This document shows, piece after piece, positions 1 to 8,631 of a stretch of 64,000 nt of DNA. Every line of letters starts with the position of its first letter. The stretch's first letter is position 1. Made by a program: the position numbers and the translations under genes. The stretch is from DAOUJI01 sp965219565 (lineage in GTDB: Bacteria > Chloroflexota > Dehalococcoidia > Lucifugimonadales > JAGWBF01): the NCBI GenBank assembly GCA_965219565.1, contig OZ244780.1, forward strand, positions 434,001 through 498,000, written 5' to 3'. A model generated the notes under the pieces. The model ran no database searches, was not told where the DNA came from, and worked only from the letters and a program-made list of their open reading frames with translations.

Positions 1-75
1 TAGCCTGATGCCCAGCCTTCTGAACTTGTTGGCCAGATCCTTTTGATTCACTTGTTTGTTCTCCTGAATCCCCAT
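1..75 (-). CDS. Partial CDS, N-terminus of an unknown protein
   Basis: Reading leftwards from an ATG at 75 there is an open frame of 25 codons that runs off the window edge. It begins MGIQENKQVNQKDL and is lysine/glutamine rich. It starts 26 bases after the stop of the NHL-repeat gene on the same strand, so it could be the next gene of that unit. The ribosome binding site is poor and too little is present to name a family. Confidence 0.3.
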   Translation of the reverse strand, partial: MGIQENKQVNQKDLANKFRRLGIRL

Positions 76-100
76 CTCGGAGAGGCTTATGATGGTCGGT

Positions 101-1168
101 CTAGAGTCTGCCTGGCTCGAAGAAGAAGGGGACCTGTTTCATGTATATCTGCACCCGGGAGCGGGAGGACTCGACGACGAACACGCGGTTGTCGTCGTCC
201 ACTTCCACAGCTATGGGAGACCAGAACATCTTCTCCCGTTCCATACCCTGGGCCGTCTTCCGTATCTCCCACATCTCCGGGTTAGCGTTCAGCTTTTCCG
301 TGCCCCACTTGGACATGGTCGCATCGCCCGTGCGCGTGGTGACGAATTCGCCTGCCCTGTCGAATACCTCCAGACGGTCGTTTCCCCAGTCAGTGACGTA
401 GATGAACCCGTCGCCGTCAACGGCCACGTCGGACGGTCTGCGGAACTCGCCTTCCCCGTCGCCGGAGCTTCCTATGCTCATCTGGAAGGAGCCGTCGGCT
501 CCCAGCTTCTGTATGCGGTCGTTGCTCCAGTCGGCCACGTATATGTTGTCGTCCTTGTCAACGGCCACTCCCCAGGGCATGTTGAACTCGCCGTCTCCCG
601 TTCCGTGGGTTCCTGCGGAAGAGATAAATCTCCCGTCCTTTGAGAACTTCTGCACCCGGTGGTTCTCGCCGTCCACCACCACCAACTCGTTCTGGGAATT
701 GAAAGCCAGCCCTGCGGGATAGGATATTTCGCCCTCGGCGCTGCCTTGAGTTCCCCACTTGCTAACGAAATCTCCGTCGCTGCTGAACACGGTAATGCGG
801 TTCAGCCACCCGTCGGCCAGGTAGACGTTGCCGTCCTCCCGGTCCACGGCAATGGCCGTCGGCCACACCATGGCTCCGTCCTCTGCGATGCGGTCGGCCC
901 GGCTGGGTGTGTATCCCTTGCCGAACTCGGTGATGTAGTCTTCGCTCAGGGTGAACATAGTGATGCGCTTGCCGTCGGGGCGCGGCTCTGTGGCCCGGCT
1001 TATAACGTAGGCCACGTCACCCTCTCCCCTGGCGATGTCCACGGGAGAACGGAAACTGGGACCTGAGAAGTCCGACCGGCCAATGGTCTGGCTGTAGTGG
1101 AGTTCCAAATGTTGGACCGGCCTGATCTTGTGTTCGACCGATATGCCCCTGTGAAGTTCGATGCTCAT
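101..1168 (-). CDS. NHL-repeat beta-propeller protein
   Basis: A 355-residue protein built of NHL repeats, recognisable as recurring blocks of the type FxxPxGVAVDxDGNIYVADxxNxRIQxF between about residues 100 and 290 (for example GVAVDKDDNIYVADWSNDRIQKL). The repeats should fold into a beta-propeller that binds protein, peptide or carbohydrate ligands; NHL propellers can also be lyases. No signal peptide or transmembrane segment is visible. It follows the DUF1501 gene on the same strand after about 100 bases holding a dispersed palindrome, so co-transcription is possible. The ligand cannot be inferred. Confidence 0.85.
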   Translation of the reverse strand: MSIELHRGISVEHKIRPVQHLELHYSQTIGRSDFSGPSFRSPVDIARGEGDVAYVISRATEPRPDGKRITMFTLSEDYITEFGKGYTPSRADRIAEDGAMVWPTAIAVDREDGNVYLADGWLNRITVFSSDGDFVSKWGTQGSAEGEISYPAGLAFNSQNELVVVDGENHRVQKFSKDGRFISSAGTHGTGDGEFNMPWGVAVDKDDNIYVADWSNDRIQKLGADGSFQMSIGSSGDGEGEFRRPSDVAVDGDGFIYVTDWGNDRLEVFDRAGEFVTTRTGDATMSKWGTEKLNANPEMWEIRKTAQGMEREKMFWSPIAVEVDDDNRVFVVESSRSRVQIYMKQVPFFFEPGRL

Positions 1169-1196
1169 AGCCGCCTCCGCGTTGGGCCTTGTTTTG

Positions 1197-1233
1197 CCCC
1201 CATCCTGACCTTCCCCGGGCTGGGGAAGGGGGA
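1197..1233. repeat. Dispersed intergenic palindrome, family R1
   Basis: Imperfect inverted repeat (CCTTCCCC ... GGGGAAGG) preceded by a CCCATCCTGA box, between the DUF1501 and NHL genes. It belongs to the family found at many other intergenic sites in this window and could act as a hairpin at RNA level. Confidence 0.6.
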
Positions 1234-1270
1234 TTTTGGGTTTCTTCCCCCAGCCGTGCCAGGAATTTTA

Positions 1271-2404
1271 TTAGATAAAGTCCAGCTGCTCGAAAGAGTC
1301 GCCCAAAACGACTTTGGAGTCGACTCCAAGCCACTTCTCCAGGATTGTGGCGTAGGTCCCCCGGAAGTCGTTGTTGTAGACGAGGTCTCCGTCAATCAGG
1401 TCGCCGTCTTTAAGTGAGGGGTATTCTCCGTAGAGGCCTCCCTTGACCTTCTCGCCTATGACGAGGGTGACGCCTGCGGCGCCGTGGTCAGTGCCGGAGC
1501 CGTTGTCTCGGACCCGGCGTCCGAACTCTGAGAAGAGCAGCGTTATCACGTTGTCGCCAGCCTCGTGCTCCTTGAGGTCTTCGTAGAAGTCACTGGCGGT
1601 TCTGGAGGTCTCCGTCCACAACCTGGAGTGGTTGGCCATCTCCCCGGCGTGGGTGTCGAAGCTGTTGTAGGGGGCGGTGGTGTACAGGATCCTGGTTCCC
1701 AAGCCAGCCGTGTGGACCTGGGCCATGTTCCTGACGTATTGGGCCACCGAGTTCCTGGCGTATTCTACGCTGGAGGAGTACTGCAGCGGGGCCGTCGCCA
1801 GGATGTCCGCTCCCTTGAGGGCGTCCATGCCAGTCTGGGTAATGTAGTCCATCACCATGGTGTTGCCCAGCATTGGCGTGTACAGGTTTGAGAACACATC
1901 CAGGGCTTCTTCCCTCTGGTCCTGACCGGACATTCCGGTCAGGAGGCCATAGGTCTCCAGGTCGCCGACGGAGGCGACGGGAACACCCGGCGCCGCCATA
2001 GCCCGGGGAAGCCCCCGGCCGAAGTTGACTCCGGTCAGCACGTTCTCCTTGTCAGGGTCCAACTCACGGATAGTCTTGCCAAGCCATCCCTCGTTGACCA
2101 CCTTCTGAGGCTCGCACGTGTGCCAGATGTCCATGGAGCGGAAATGGGTCCTTACCCAGTGGGGATACCCGATGCCCTGAATGATGGCTACCTTGCCCAT
2201 GTCCCAGAGTTCCTTGATGGGACCCATGTTGGGGTTGAAACCCAGGTAGTCGTTTATCGGGATGACCTGCTCCTCAGGCACCCGTACGTTCTGCCGGTTG
2301 TCGAAGTAGAGGGGGTCTCCGTAGGGCACGACCGTGTTCATCCCGTCGTTGCCTCCGGAAAGCTGGAGCACTGCCAGCACGGTGTCTTTCTTGTCGCCGG
2401 ACAT
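1271..2404 (-). CDS. DUF1501 family protein
   Basis: 377 residues. The N-terminus carries the family hallmark LQLSGGNDGMNTVVPYGD and the C-terminal third has LLFSEFGRRVRDNGSGTDHG, the alkaline-phosphatase/sulfatase-like core shared by DUF1501 proteins. DUF1501 and DUF1800 are nearly always adjacent, and here the start lies 15 bases after the DUF1800 stop with an AAGGAGG site, so they form an operon. Most DUF1501 proteins begin with a Tat signal; this one starts directly at the first core strand, so export by Tat is not supported. The biochemical role of the pair is unknown. Confidence 0.9.
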   Translation of the reverse strand: MSGDKKDTVLAVLQLSGGNDGMNTVVPYGDPLYFDNRQNVRVPEEQVIPINDYLGFNPNMGPIKELWDMGKVAIIQGIGYPHWVRTHFRSMDIWHTCEPQKVVNEGWLGKTIRELDPDKENVLTGVNFGRGLPRAMAAPGVPVASVGDLETYGLLTGMSGQDQREEALDVFSNLYTPMLGNTMVMDYITQTGMDALKGADILATAPLQYSSSVEYARNSVAQYVRNMAQVHTAGLGTRILYTTAPYNSFDTHAGEMANHSRLWTETSRTASDFYEDLKEHEAGDNVITLLFSEFGRRVRDNGSGTDHGAAGVTLVIGEKVKGGLYGEYPSLKDGDLIDGDLVYNNDFRGTYATILEKWLGVDSKVVLGDSFEQLDFI

Positions 2405-2419
2405 GTCAGGCCTCCTTGC

Positions 2420-3829
2420 CTATTCGAAGATGTACTCTTGGGTCGCCACCAGCAACTGGAGCGTCTGCCCCACCCGCCGGGAGAACTCTTCCGTACCAGG
2501 CTCAAGCTCACCCCAACGCTCGGCGGTGGCCACCAGCTTGCTCTTGTGCTCGTCTGACAGCTCGTAGTAGCCCAGAAGTTCCAGGCATCGGTCCACCAAC
2601 CGTTCCGCCGATATCGACGAGCCTTCCGACGCCACCTTCTCGATAATGTATCGTATGCCCGGCAAGTTGGTGTTGCCCACCTGGTCCGCGTTGAAGTTTA
2701 CCCTCTCCACCAGGGTGCCGCTGTCAATCCACTCGTGGCCCGTGTGCCAGCCTTCCACTGTAGGAGGGTTGAGTAGGGATTGACCCATGTACTTGATTTC
2801 GTTGACCACCTGGTAGAAGTCGGGCCGGGGAGTCTTGTGGTCCCCTACCAACCTTATCATTCCCGCAACGGTCTCGGCGGGGCTCTTCACCTTCTTGAAC
2901 CGGGCGTCTTTGAACCACTGAGAGTTGAACATCAACCTGAGCATGGACTTAATGTTGTAGTTGGACCGGTAGTACTCGTCTTCGAGTTCTTTGATGGCGT
3001 CCATGTTCAGGGGCTCGGTGTGTTTCCACGACGGCACCTGAGGCTCGTCAGCCACGAAGAAGTTGTACAGGTGCCTTGATACAAAGCGGGCCGTGGCCGG
3101 TCGGCTGCAGACGATGTCGATTATGTCCTCGCCGTTGAAGCGGCCAGTCTGCCCCAGGAAGGTCTTCTCCTCGTCGTCGTGGTCTTGACCATTATAGACG
3201 AAGTGGGACTCGTACCTGCCGAAGGGGTATCTGGGTATTGCGTTGGTGATGGTCCACCCGGTGAAGGCCCGGGCGCACTCCTTCACGTCCTCTTCGGTGT
3301 AGTTGTCCTCAGTGTCTTTGCCCACGCCCATGGAGAAGAGTTCCAGAAGCTCTCTGCCCCAGTTCTCGTTAATGGAGCCTTTGTGGCTAAGGCAGTTGTC
3401 CAAGTAGAAGGTCATGGCAGGGTCGGTGGCCAGCAACATGAGCAGGTCATGGAAGTTGCCCATGCCGTACATCCGGAACTTGTCCAGTTGAATTTGAATT
3501 TGCCTGCCATGTTCGCACTTGGAGTTTCCGACACAGAAGATTCCGTGCCAGAACAGGGCGATCTTCTCCTCCAGCGGGCGCATGGTGTTAATCATGCGGA
3601 AGGTCCAGTAGGACTGGTTCGAGTCCTCTGCCACCAGATCCCTCCACTCACCGAAATACCGGGTCAGGAGGGCTATGTCCAGGGCGGGCTGTTCCTCTGG
3701 GTTCAGAAGCTCCTCCACCGTGGCCTCGTACCCTTTGGCCGCCCGTTCCTCCAACTCGTCATAAGGGGCGCCAAACCCTGCCCGGCGCATCAAGTGGGCC
3801 ATCAGCGCAATGTCTTTGGTATCTCCCAT
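2420..3829 (-). CDS. DUF1800 family protein
   Basis: 469 residues from the chosen ATG, which has a GGAGGAG site seven bases upstream; an upstream ATG at 3904 would add 25 unlikely residues. Characteristic DUF1800 segments are AHLMRRAGFG near the start, ERAAKGYEATVEELLNPE, FWHGIFCVGNSK, NWGRELLELFSMGVG and CARAFTGWTI, in family order. No signal peptide is seen. It heads a minus-strand unit with the DUF1501 gene and probably the NHL gene. Function is not established for the family. Confidence 0.9.
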   Translation of the reverse strand: MGDTKDIALMAHLMRRAGFGAPYDELEERAAKGYEATVEELLNPEEQPALDIALLTRYFGEWRDLVAEDSNQSYWTFRMINTMRPLEEKIALFWHGIFCVGNSKCEHGRQIQIQLDKFRMYGMGNFHDLLMLLATDPAMTFYLDNCLSHKGSINENWGRELLELFSMGVGKDTEDNYTEEDVKECARAFTGWTITNAIPRYPFGRYESHFVYNGQDHDDEEKTFLGQTGRFNGEDIIDIVCSRPATARFVSRHLYNFFVADEPQVPSWKHTEPLNMDAIKELEDEYYRSNYNIKSMLRLMFNSQWFKDARFKKVKSPAETVAGMIRLVGDHKTPRPDFYQVVNEIKYMGQSLLNPPTVEGWHTGHEWIDSGTLVERVNFNADQVGNTNLPGIRYIIEKVASEGSSISAERLVDRCLELLGYYELSDEHKSKLVATAERWGELEPGTEEFSRRVGQTLQLLVATQEYIFE

Positions 3830-4354
3830 CTGGCTCCTCCTAAGAAGGATTTCCTCCAATTGGCGGTTGGAATCGACCCCCGGATAAAGACAAACTGGCC
3901 TCATCCGGAGGCCAGCGTAATTCCGGCTTCTATCGTGTTTTGAGCGTGGAAGGTTGAGTGTTCAGAAGCAATTCGCAGATTATAATGATTCTGTCCCCGA
4001 TGATACACCCGACGCGTTTCCCTGTCAACGCGACGGGCCGCTTACAACCGTTCAGACCCCTCGATTAGACGAAAAGACGAACGTTCCTGCCATGCGGTTC
4101 CAATACATAGCAATGATACAATGACTTCGCCTCAGAGGCTGAGTGCGATTGAGGAGAAGACGTGCGTGGGTGGGGATTCAGCCTGGTCTTGCCAACCTCA
4201 GGTTTGGCCCGTCGAACGTCCCCAAACCATTGTCCCAAGGGACATCTATTGGACATCTGGACATCCTCAGCTCTGTTGGTGATCGGTCCTGGATTTAGGG
4301 CTTCTCCCCCAACGGCGCCCACGGCCAGGAGTTTATAGGTGAAGGACAAGGTTT
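3830..4354. other. Intergenic region between divergent genes
   Basis: 525 bases between the divergent DUF1800 and membrane-protein genes. It must hold both promoters. A TATAAT hexamer sits at 3981-3986 on both strands (it is part of a short palindrome), but no -35 box at normal spacing is convincing. No credible ORF or RNA gene was found. Confidence 0.5.
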
Positions 4355-5038
4355 ATGGAAATTAACGACATCTTCCCCAACGGCCTGGATATTCGTGACG
4401 CACTGGATTTGCTGCGCCCTGTGTTGGTTTACATTCTCGGCATGACCGTATACGCGGTCTTTGTCTTCAGGTTCTACCGGTTCGTGGCCTCTCGGGACAT
4501 GTTCCAATTGAATCTCGCCCAGCATGAAAAGTCGCGGCATTCATTGGCTCGAACCTTCTTGGACATTACCCTGTACATCGTTGAGTACATCATTCTGTTC
4601 CCTGTTTTTGCATTCTTCTGGTTCGCCATCCTTACGGCTATACTGACGTTCCTCTCAAAAGGGAATTCCTTCTCCGACATATTGCTGATGGCGCTGGCCA
4701 CGGTAAGCGCCATCAGAGTGTCTGCGTATTACAACGAGGACCTATCCAAAGACTTGGCCAAAATCCTTCCCTTCGCGGTTTTGGCTATCTTCCTTATTGA
4801 TGCGTCGTTCTTCACAATCTCTGAGTCTGTGGACATCCTGAGGGAGGCCGGGGGTTACACCGAGAAGATCCTCTACTACTTGGTGTTCCTCATCGCCTTG
4901 GAGTTTGCGTTGCGTCTAATCTTCGGGGTCATAACCTTGTTCGGTCGTCTGAAAGATCGGATATTGAAACGGGTTAGTCCCGTTGCAGAGGTTGTGCCCT
5001 CCCCTTCGGCGGAAGGACAGCCAGCGGGCGACGACTGA
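4355..5038 (+). CDS. Multi-pass membrane protein of unknown function
   Basis: 227 residues with about five hydrophobic segments (roughly residues 20-41, 70-98, 107-122, 132-152 and 172-197) and a hydrophilic, proline/glycine-rich C-terminal tail after a basic stretch (LKDRILKRV). A charged cytoplasmic loop with HEKSRHS lies between the first two. I do not recognise a family. It is monocistronic, followed by a hairpin at 5063-5085, and faces an antitoxin gene on the other strand. Confidence 0.75.
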   Translation: MEINDIFPNGLDIRDALDLLRPVLVYILGMTVYAVFVFRFYRFVASRDMFQLNLAQHEKSRHSLARTFLDITLYIVEYIILFPVFAFFWFAILTAILTFLSKGNSFSDILLMALATVSAIRVSAYYNEDLSKDLAKILPFAVLAIFLIDASFFTISESVDILREAGGYTEKILYYLVFLIALEFALRLIFGVITLFGRLKDRILKRVSPVAEVVPSPSAEGQPAGDD

Positions 5039-5062
5039 CGCGAGGTCGGTGCAGGCAAGTCC

Positions 5063-5085
5063 AACAGGCGGCACTGACGCCTGTT
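5063..5085 (+). terminator. Hairpin downstream of the membrane-protein gene
   Basis: Perfect 8-bp stem AACAGGCG/CGCCTGTT with a 7-base loop, followed by only a short T run, 24 bases after the stop codon. It is a plausible terminator, although the T tract is weak. Confidence 0.5.
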
Positions 5086-5153
5086 TAGCGATCTATGCGG
5101 TGAGGGAGTCTGTTTGAGACGATTGCTCAGGATGTCCGGTTCCAGGAGGCAAT

Positions 5154-5444
5154 TCAGACTTCGAGGTTTACCCCGCGGCCCCAGTCGCTCCCCCGCTGGG
5201 CATAGACGAGTTGAATGAACGACTCCATGACTTCGCCGTCCAGTTCACGCCAAGCGCCAGCCAACGCTAAGGCTCCTTGAGGCTGTTGGGAAGTTGGCCC
5301 GTCCGCCTCCAACCGTTCCAGGTCGCCCAAACTCACCAGCGCCGCCAGCGGCTCGCCCCGTCGCTCTATGACAACGCGCTGACCTCCATTGGCCACCTCA
5401 GCGGCCAATGCTGACAGCCGTGCCTTGGCGTATGTTGTGCTCAC
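5154..5444 (-). CDS. Phd/YefM-type antitoxin, orphan
   Basis: 96 residues. The N-terminal half has the Phd/YefM DNA-binding fold pattern: ARLSALAAEVANGGQRVVIERRGEPLAALVSLGDLERLE, in which the repressor domain is followed by a short toxin-binding tail. Known members repress their own operon and neutralise a RelE or Doc toxin. No toxin gene follows: after the stop come the hairpin and the convergent membrane-protein gene, and upstream is the unrelated DUF4268 gene. It is therefore an orphan or acts on a toxin elsewhere. Confidence 0.75.
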   Translation of the reverse strand: MSTTYAKARLSALAAEVANGGQRVVIERRGEPLAALVSLGDLERLEADGPTSQQPQGALALAGAWRELDGEVMESFIQLVYAQRGSDWGRGVNLEV

Positions 5445-5616
5445 TCTTATTGTGAAGGCTTATTTCTCCTCAATTCCTGGCTAACAGGACATCTCAATAT
5501 ATTTTAGTCCAGTCAGACGTTGTGTGCAGGTAGCGCGCAGCGACGTTAGGATTCCAACTGTGTCAAACGACGCAACGGAGAGTAACAGGCTCCGAGCTTG
5601 TTGCAGCCCTGGGCCT

Positions 5617-6600
5617 CTAGGACTTCCGCCTGTCGTTCCACCCCTGCGACTCGCTGAGGATATGGGCCACGCGCTGGTCGAAGACCTCCTTGAACTTGGG
5701 TAGGAGGTCGAGCATCCAGACCCTGGTCTCCTCCAGCTTCTCCGGCAGGTCGTCTATGGAACCCTCTTTTCTTATGTTTATGGTGAAGAAAGAGTAGGGT
5801 TCGAATCTGTGCCATTCCCATTCCGCGTCGATGGACTTTTCGATCTCAGGCTTGGCCTTTTGCAGTTCGTCGAATATCCGATTGTTTCGCTCGATGCTGT
5901 CCCACGTTCGAACATGTAGAGATACCCATGCGCTGTTCTTCCAGAAGCTGACCGCGTAGCCTATGTCTTTGTCGAACCAAAAGGGAAAGTACCGACCAGT
6001 GTAGTCGAAGTACTGGCTTGACCGATCGGCAAAGCCCCTCCGCAACAACTCAGTGGCCAGCGGCTGGAAGAAGTCGCGGTGTTGCCGGACGTGGGACGGC
6101 ATCTCGCCTGATTGCAGTGTAATCTCCCTGTCCCAGCCGCCGGGGTACACCACCTTGCGGAGCCTCGGCTCCGGGGGCGAATCGCCCGACTTCTTGACGA
6201 TCTCTACCTTCATGCCGTAGAACCTGATTCCGTCCCTCGTCCACTCGTTGAGTCGGTGGAGCGCCTCTGCATGTTCATGCGTGAACTCGGGCGCAACCCA
6301 TATCGCAACGCGGGCGTCGCATCCCGCGGCGTAGGTGAGCGTCTGGCCCAGATGGCTGTGGTCGGTCCATTCCAGTTGGTTCTCGATGGCCACGTTCACG
6401 CCCTCGTCGACCTCTCTCGCCAGAATGTCGAGGTAGAACGGGCCAATCGGGTATTCCATCTGGACCAGTTCCAGCTTCATGCCAAGTTCTGAGCCCAGAA
6501 GGTCGAGGTTTTCGGCCAGCCAGGGCGTGAAGTCCAACCCTTCGTGCGGCCACTGGGTCCGAACGTCAACCTGCTCGATGTCCTGTTCGTGCTCGGTCAT
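5617..6600 (-). CDS. DUF4268 / PD-(D/E)xK-like nuclease-fold protein
   Basis: 327 residues. Residues about 55-100 look like a PD-(D/E)xK core: YLDILAREV (Asp58) followed by VAIENQLEW (Glu73, Gln75) and LGQTLTYAAG. The C-terminal half (about 190-310, with KSAWVSLHVRTWD and IRKEGSIDDL) resembles the DUF4268 domain seen in restriction-like and defence-associated proteins. The gene starts 14 bases after the small frameshifted gene on the same strand, so the two may be co-transcribed from the promoter near 6985. Substrate and target are not known. Confidence 0.7.
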   Translation of the reverse strand: MTEHEQDIEQVDVRTQWPHEGLDFTPWLAENLDLLGSELGMKLELVQMEYPIGPFYLDILAREVDEGVNVAIENQLEWTDHSHLGQTLTYAAGCDARVAIWVAPEFTHEHAEALHRLNEWTRDGIRFYGMKVEIVKKSGDSPPEPRLRKVVYPGGWDREITLQSGEMPSHVRQHRDFFQPLATELLRRGFADRSSQYFDYTGRYFPFWFDKDIGYAVSFWKNSAWVSLHVRTWDSIERNNRIFDELQKAKPEIEKSIDAEWEWHRFEPYSFFTINIRKEGSIDDLPEKLEETRVWMLDLLPKFKEVFDQRVAHILSESQGWNDRRKS

Positions 6601-6614
6601 AACACCGTACCCTG

Positions 6615-6960
6615 TTAGATCCCGGTGTCGCCGGGACGGATTTCGAAGTCGCGTCGGTCTCTGTAAAGCAGGGCGCGGTTCAGAACGTAGTCGTCGGCGT
6701 TTAGGTCTATCTCAGGGCAGTCCGTCTCCGTCCAGTATTTGTGGTCGCCCAGGAAGAGGTACTTTTTCCGGTGGCTGAAGAACCGGCACTCGACGCCCTC
6801 TCCCTGCGCGATACGTTCACAGAACGCGGCCAGCAGAGCCTGCTGGCCGTCCTTCTTGACCACCACGTACTCGTGAGGCCACGTATCTCGGTACGTAACC
6901 GCCTCGCGCCAGGGGGGCCCGGGCTATCAACGCCATGATGTCAGGGGTATGCTGCTCCAA
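6615..6960 (-). pseudogene. Small conserved-type protein, frameshifted
   Basis: The frame downstream of about 6911 reads WREAVTYRDTWPHEY, then a coherent domain (KYLFLGDHKYWTETDCPEIDL, DDYVLNRALLYRDRRDF) to a stop at 6615. Upstream, the matching N-terminal part HTPDIMALIARAP lies in another frame, starting at a TTG at 6960 preceded by an AGAGGAGG site. The two frames join if one base is removed from the run of six G at 6912-6917. Either the gene is broken, or the assembly has one extra G. A restored protein would have about 114 residues. I believe I have seen this family but know no function for it. Confidence 0.6.
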
Positions 6961-6984
6961 CGCGGGGGCCTCCTCTGCGTAGAG

Positions 6985-6993
6985 ACTATAGCA
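6985..6993 (-). promoter_or_regulatory. Extended -10 promoter element
   Basis: On the minus strand TGC-TATAGT lies 25 bases before the TTG start of the frameshifted gene. The -35 region is weak, as expected for an extended -10 promoter. Confidence 0.45.
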
Positions 6994-7086
6994 TTAGCCT
7001 CGGCACCATGAATCTTCCGAGAGACAACCCAAGCGCTTCGGAAGGAAGCACCGATCGGGCGATGCGGGGAAGTCCCGTCCGTGACC

Positions 7087-8391
7087 CTAACTCGAAGGGA
7101 CTATCCGCTCCCCGTCGTCGGTGGCCATCGCGGTGGCGAAGGTCCGGTACACCGAGTCCTCGACCCTGTCGCGGAACTCTTTCCAGAGGTCGTTCTTGTC
7201 CACCGTAGGGTCGTCCTTGACCTCCATGTAGCGGTCACGGAACTCGACGAGCATCCAGTCTTCTGAACGGCCTTGGGGCATCTTGAAGTCGTCGGCTGTG
7301 AAGCGGGGCATCTCATCGGGCCCGTAGTAGTCCATGCCCGGCAGGCTGTACCCCTCCAGGTTATGGGTGCCCTTGCCCAGCACCTCGCCCGTCTGGAGGT
7401 AGTGGTCCATGACGGCTTGCACCCCGTAGGCTCCAATGGGGCAAACTTTCATGCATACGCCGCAGGCCAGGTACTTGGCCACGATGGGCTGGCAGCGCTT
7501 GAAGGTGACTTTGTTCTTCTCGATGCCTCTGTACCATATCTTTTCACGCTGGAGCGCCCGACCGGGGCACCTGTTCACGCATACCAGGCATATCTGACAA
7601 AAGGCGTGGAGGCCGAAGTCCTTGGGCTGGTCGTATGTGACGTTGGCGTTGGTGTGAATCAGCTGCAGCCGAGCCCAAGACCCGAAGTGGGGAGACAGAA
7701 GCTGGCCGTTCGCGCCCAGTTGGCCAAGGCCGGCGGCCACAAAGAAGGGTATCACCGGCGCCAGGGAGACGGTGGGGCCGTTGACCTGGGCGTGGTATCC
7801 CAGTGACCTGATGTAGTCAACAAGTTCGACCGTAAGCCCGCCCATTACCTCGTATACACCCTCATGGGTCTCCTCCGACTGGAGGCTGGGTGTGGTCTGG
7901 GTCTTAGCGTAGTCCTGCTCAAGAGCCAGGCATATCACGTGGGGGAGGTCGTAGCGTAGGTTCCTCTTCTGGCTGACGTAGAGATAACGGTGGTCGAATC
8001 TAGTGAATCCCACCTCTCCGTACCCCAGCTCTTTGGCCTTCGCCCGGATGAGCTCGGTGACGTCCTCTCCGGTGGCCTCGCCCGTGGGTTGCAGGTCCTT
8101 GGTGGACTGGACATATTTAGCGATGGGGACCATCGCCTCGCGGTGGTCCTCGTAGTGCTTTAAGACTTCAGGCGGATTGTTCTTTCGCTGTTCCCGGAGC
8201 CAGTCGAAGGAGGCGCTTTCAGTCAAGGTCAACATTTCCAGGGGGTAGTCCCTGGAGTAAAACGATACGTCTTCATCTCTGGTCGGGACACCCGGCTCGG
8301 TCACCAGGTCCTTCGGCACGTCAATGGTGATGGGCGGGTCGTTGGCTCCCTTGCCAGGGTGGGTTACGGTGTGGCCGACTTCCTTCAACAT
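7087..8391 (-). CDS. Reductive-dehalogenase-like corrinoid/4Fe-4S protein, cytoplasmic type
   Basis: 434 residues. Two ferredoxin clusters are clear: C265xxC268xxC271xxxC275P and C300...C310xxC313xxxC317P. Ahead of them GLGQLGANGQLLSPHFGSW matches the corrinoid-binding core shared by reductive dehalogenases (RdhA) and epoxyqueuosine reductase (QueG). The long N-terminal part and the spacing of the second cluster fit RdhA-like proteins better than QueG. There is no Tat signal, no RdhB anchor gene and no fused flavin reductase. Inferred role: B12-dependent reductive dehalogenation or another corrinoid-dependent reduction in the cytoplasm. A strong promoter lies at 8483-8511. A catabolic Fe-ADH homologue diverges from it. 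Confidence 0.8.
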   Translation of the reverse strand: MLKEVGHTVTHPGKGANDPPITIDVPKDLVTEPGVPTRDEDVSFYSRDYPLEMLTLTESASFDWLREQRKNNPPEVLKHYEDHREAMVPIAKYVQSTKDLQPTGEATGEDVTELIRAKAKELGYGEVGFTRFDHRYLYVSQKRNLRYDLPHVICLALEQDYAKTQTTPSLQSEETHEGVYEVMGGLTVELVDYIRSLGYHAQVNGPTVSLAPVIPFFVAAGLGQLGANGQLLSPHFGSWARLQLIHTNANVTYDQPKDFGLHAFCQICLVCVNRCPGRALQREKIWYRGIEKNKVTFKRCQPIVAKYLACGVCMKVCPIGAYGVQAVMDHYLQTGEVLGKGTHNLEGYSLPGMDYYGPDEMPRFTADDFKMPQGRSEDWMLVEFRDRYMEVKDDPTVDKNDLWKEFRDRVEDSVYRTFATAMATDDGERIVPSS

Positions 8392-8482
8392 GCCTTCCTC
8401 CTAGGGCTTTGGCGTCTGGGCGTGCCTGGCGTTCGTGGTGTGACCTTCCGTCGCATACTACGCCAATTGTTTCAGTGTGAGT

Positions 8483-8511
8483 AGGATAAGCAATGACCGC
8501 AAAGGTGTCAA
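8483..8511 (-). promoter_or_regulatory. Sigma-A promoter of the RdhA-like gene
   Basis: On the minus strand TTGACA (8506-8511), a 17-bp spacer, then TATCCT (8483-8488). The start codon is about 90 bases downstream. The TTGACACCTTT start is also present in the mgtE promoter. Confidence 0.7.
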
Positions 8512-8550
8512 CTTGGATAGGCGTGGGGCTGCACTGTGCAGCCCCTGCTC

Positions 8551-8598
8551 CCGATTGCAGGCCCCGCAGTCGTTTGTTACACTCGCTCCACTTGCTCA
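8551..8598 (+). promoter_or_regulatory. Promoter block A, shared with 9976-10023
   Basis: 48 bases identical at 39 positions, without gaps, to block B at 9976-10023. It contains TTGCAG, a 17-bp spacer, and TACACT preceded by TGT (extended -10). The most conserved part lies after the -10 (ACTCGCTxCACTTGCTCA), that is, around and after the expected transcription start. It precedes the Fe-ADH homologue. Confidence 0.6.
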
Positions 8599-8631
8599 TT
8601 GGGCCTTGGAGGCCCCATGCGAGGAACAAAG

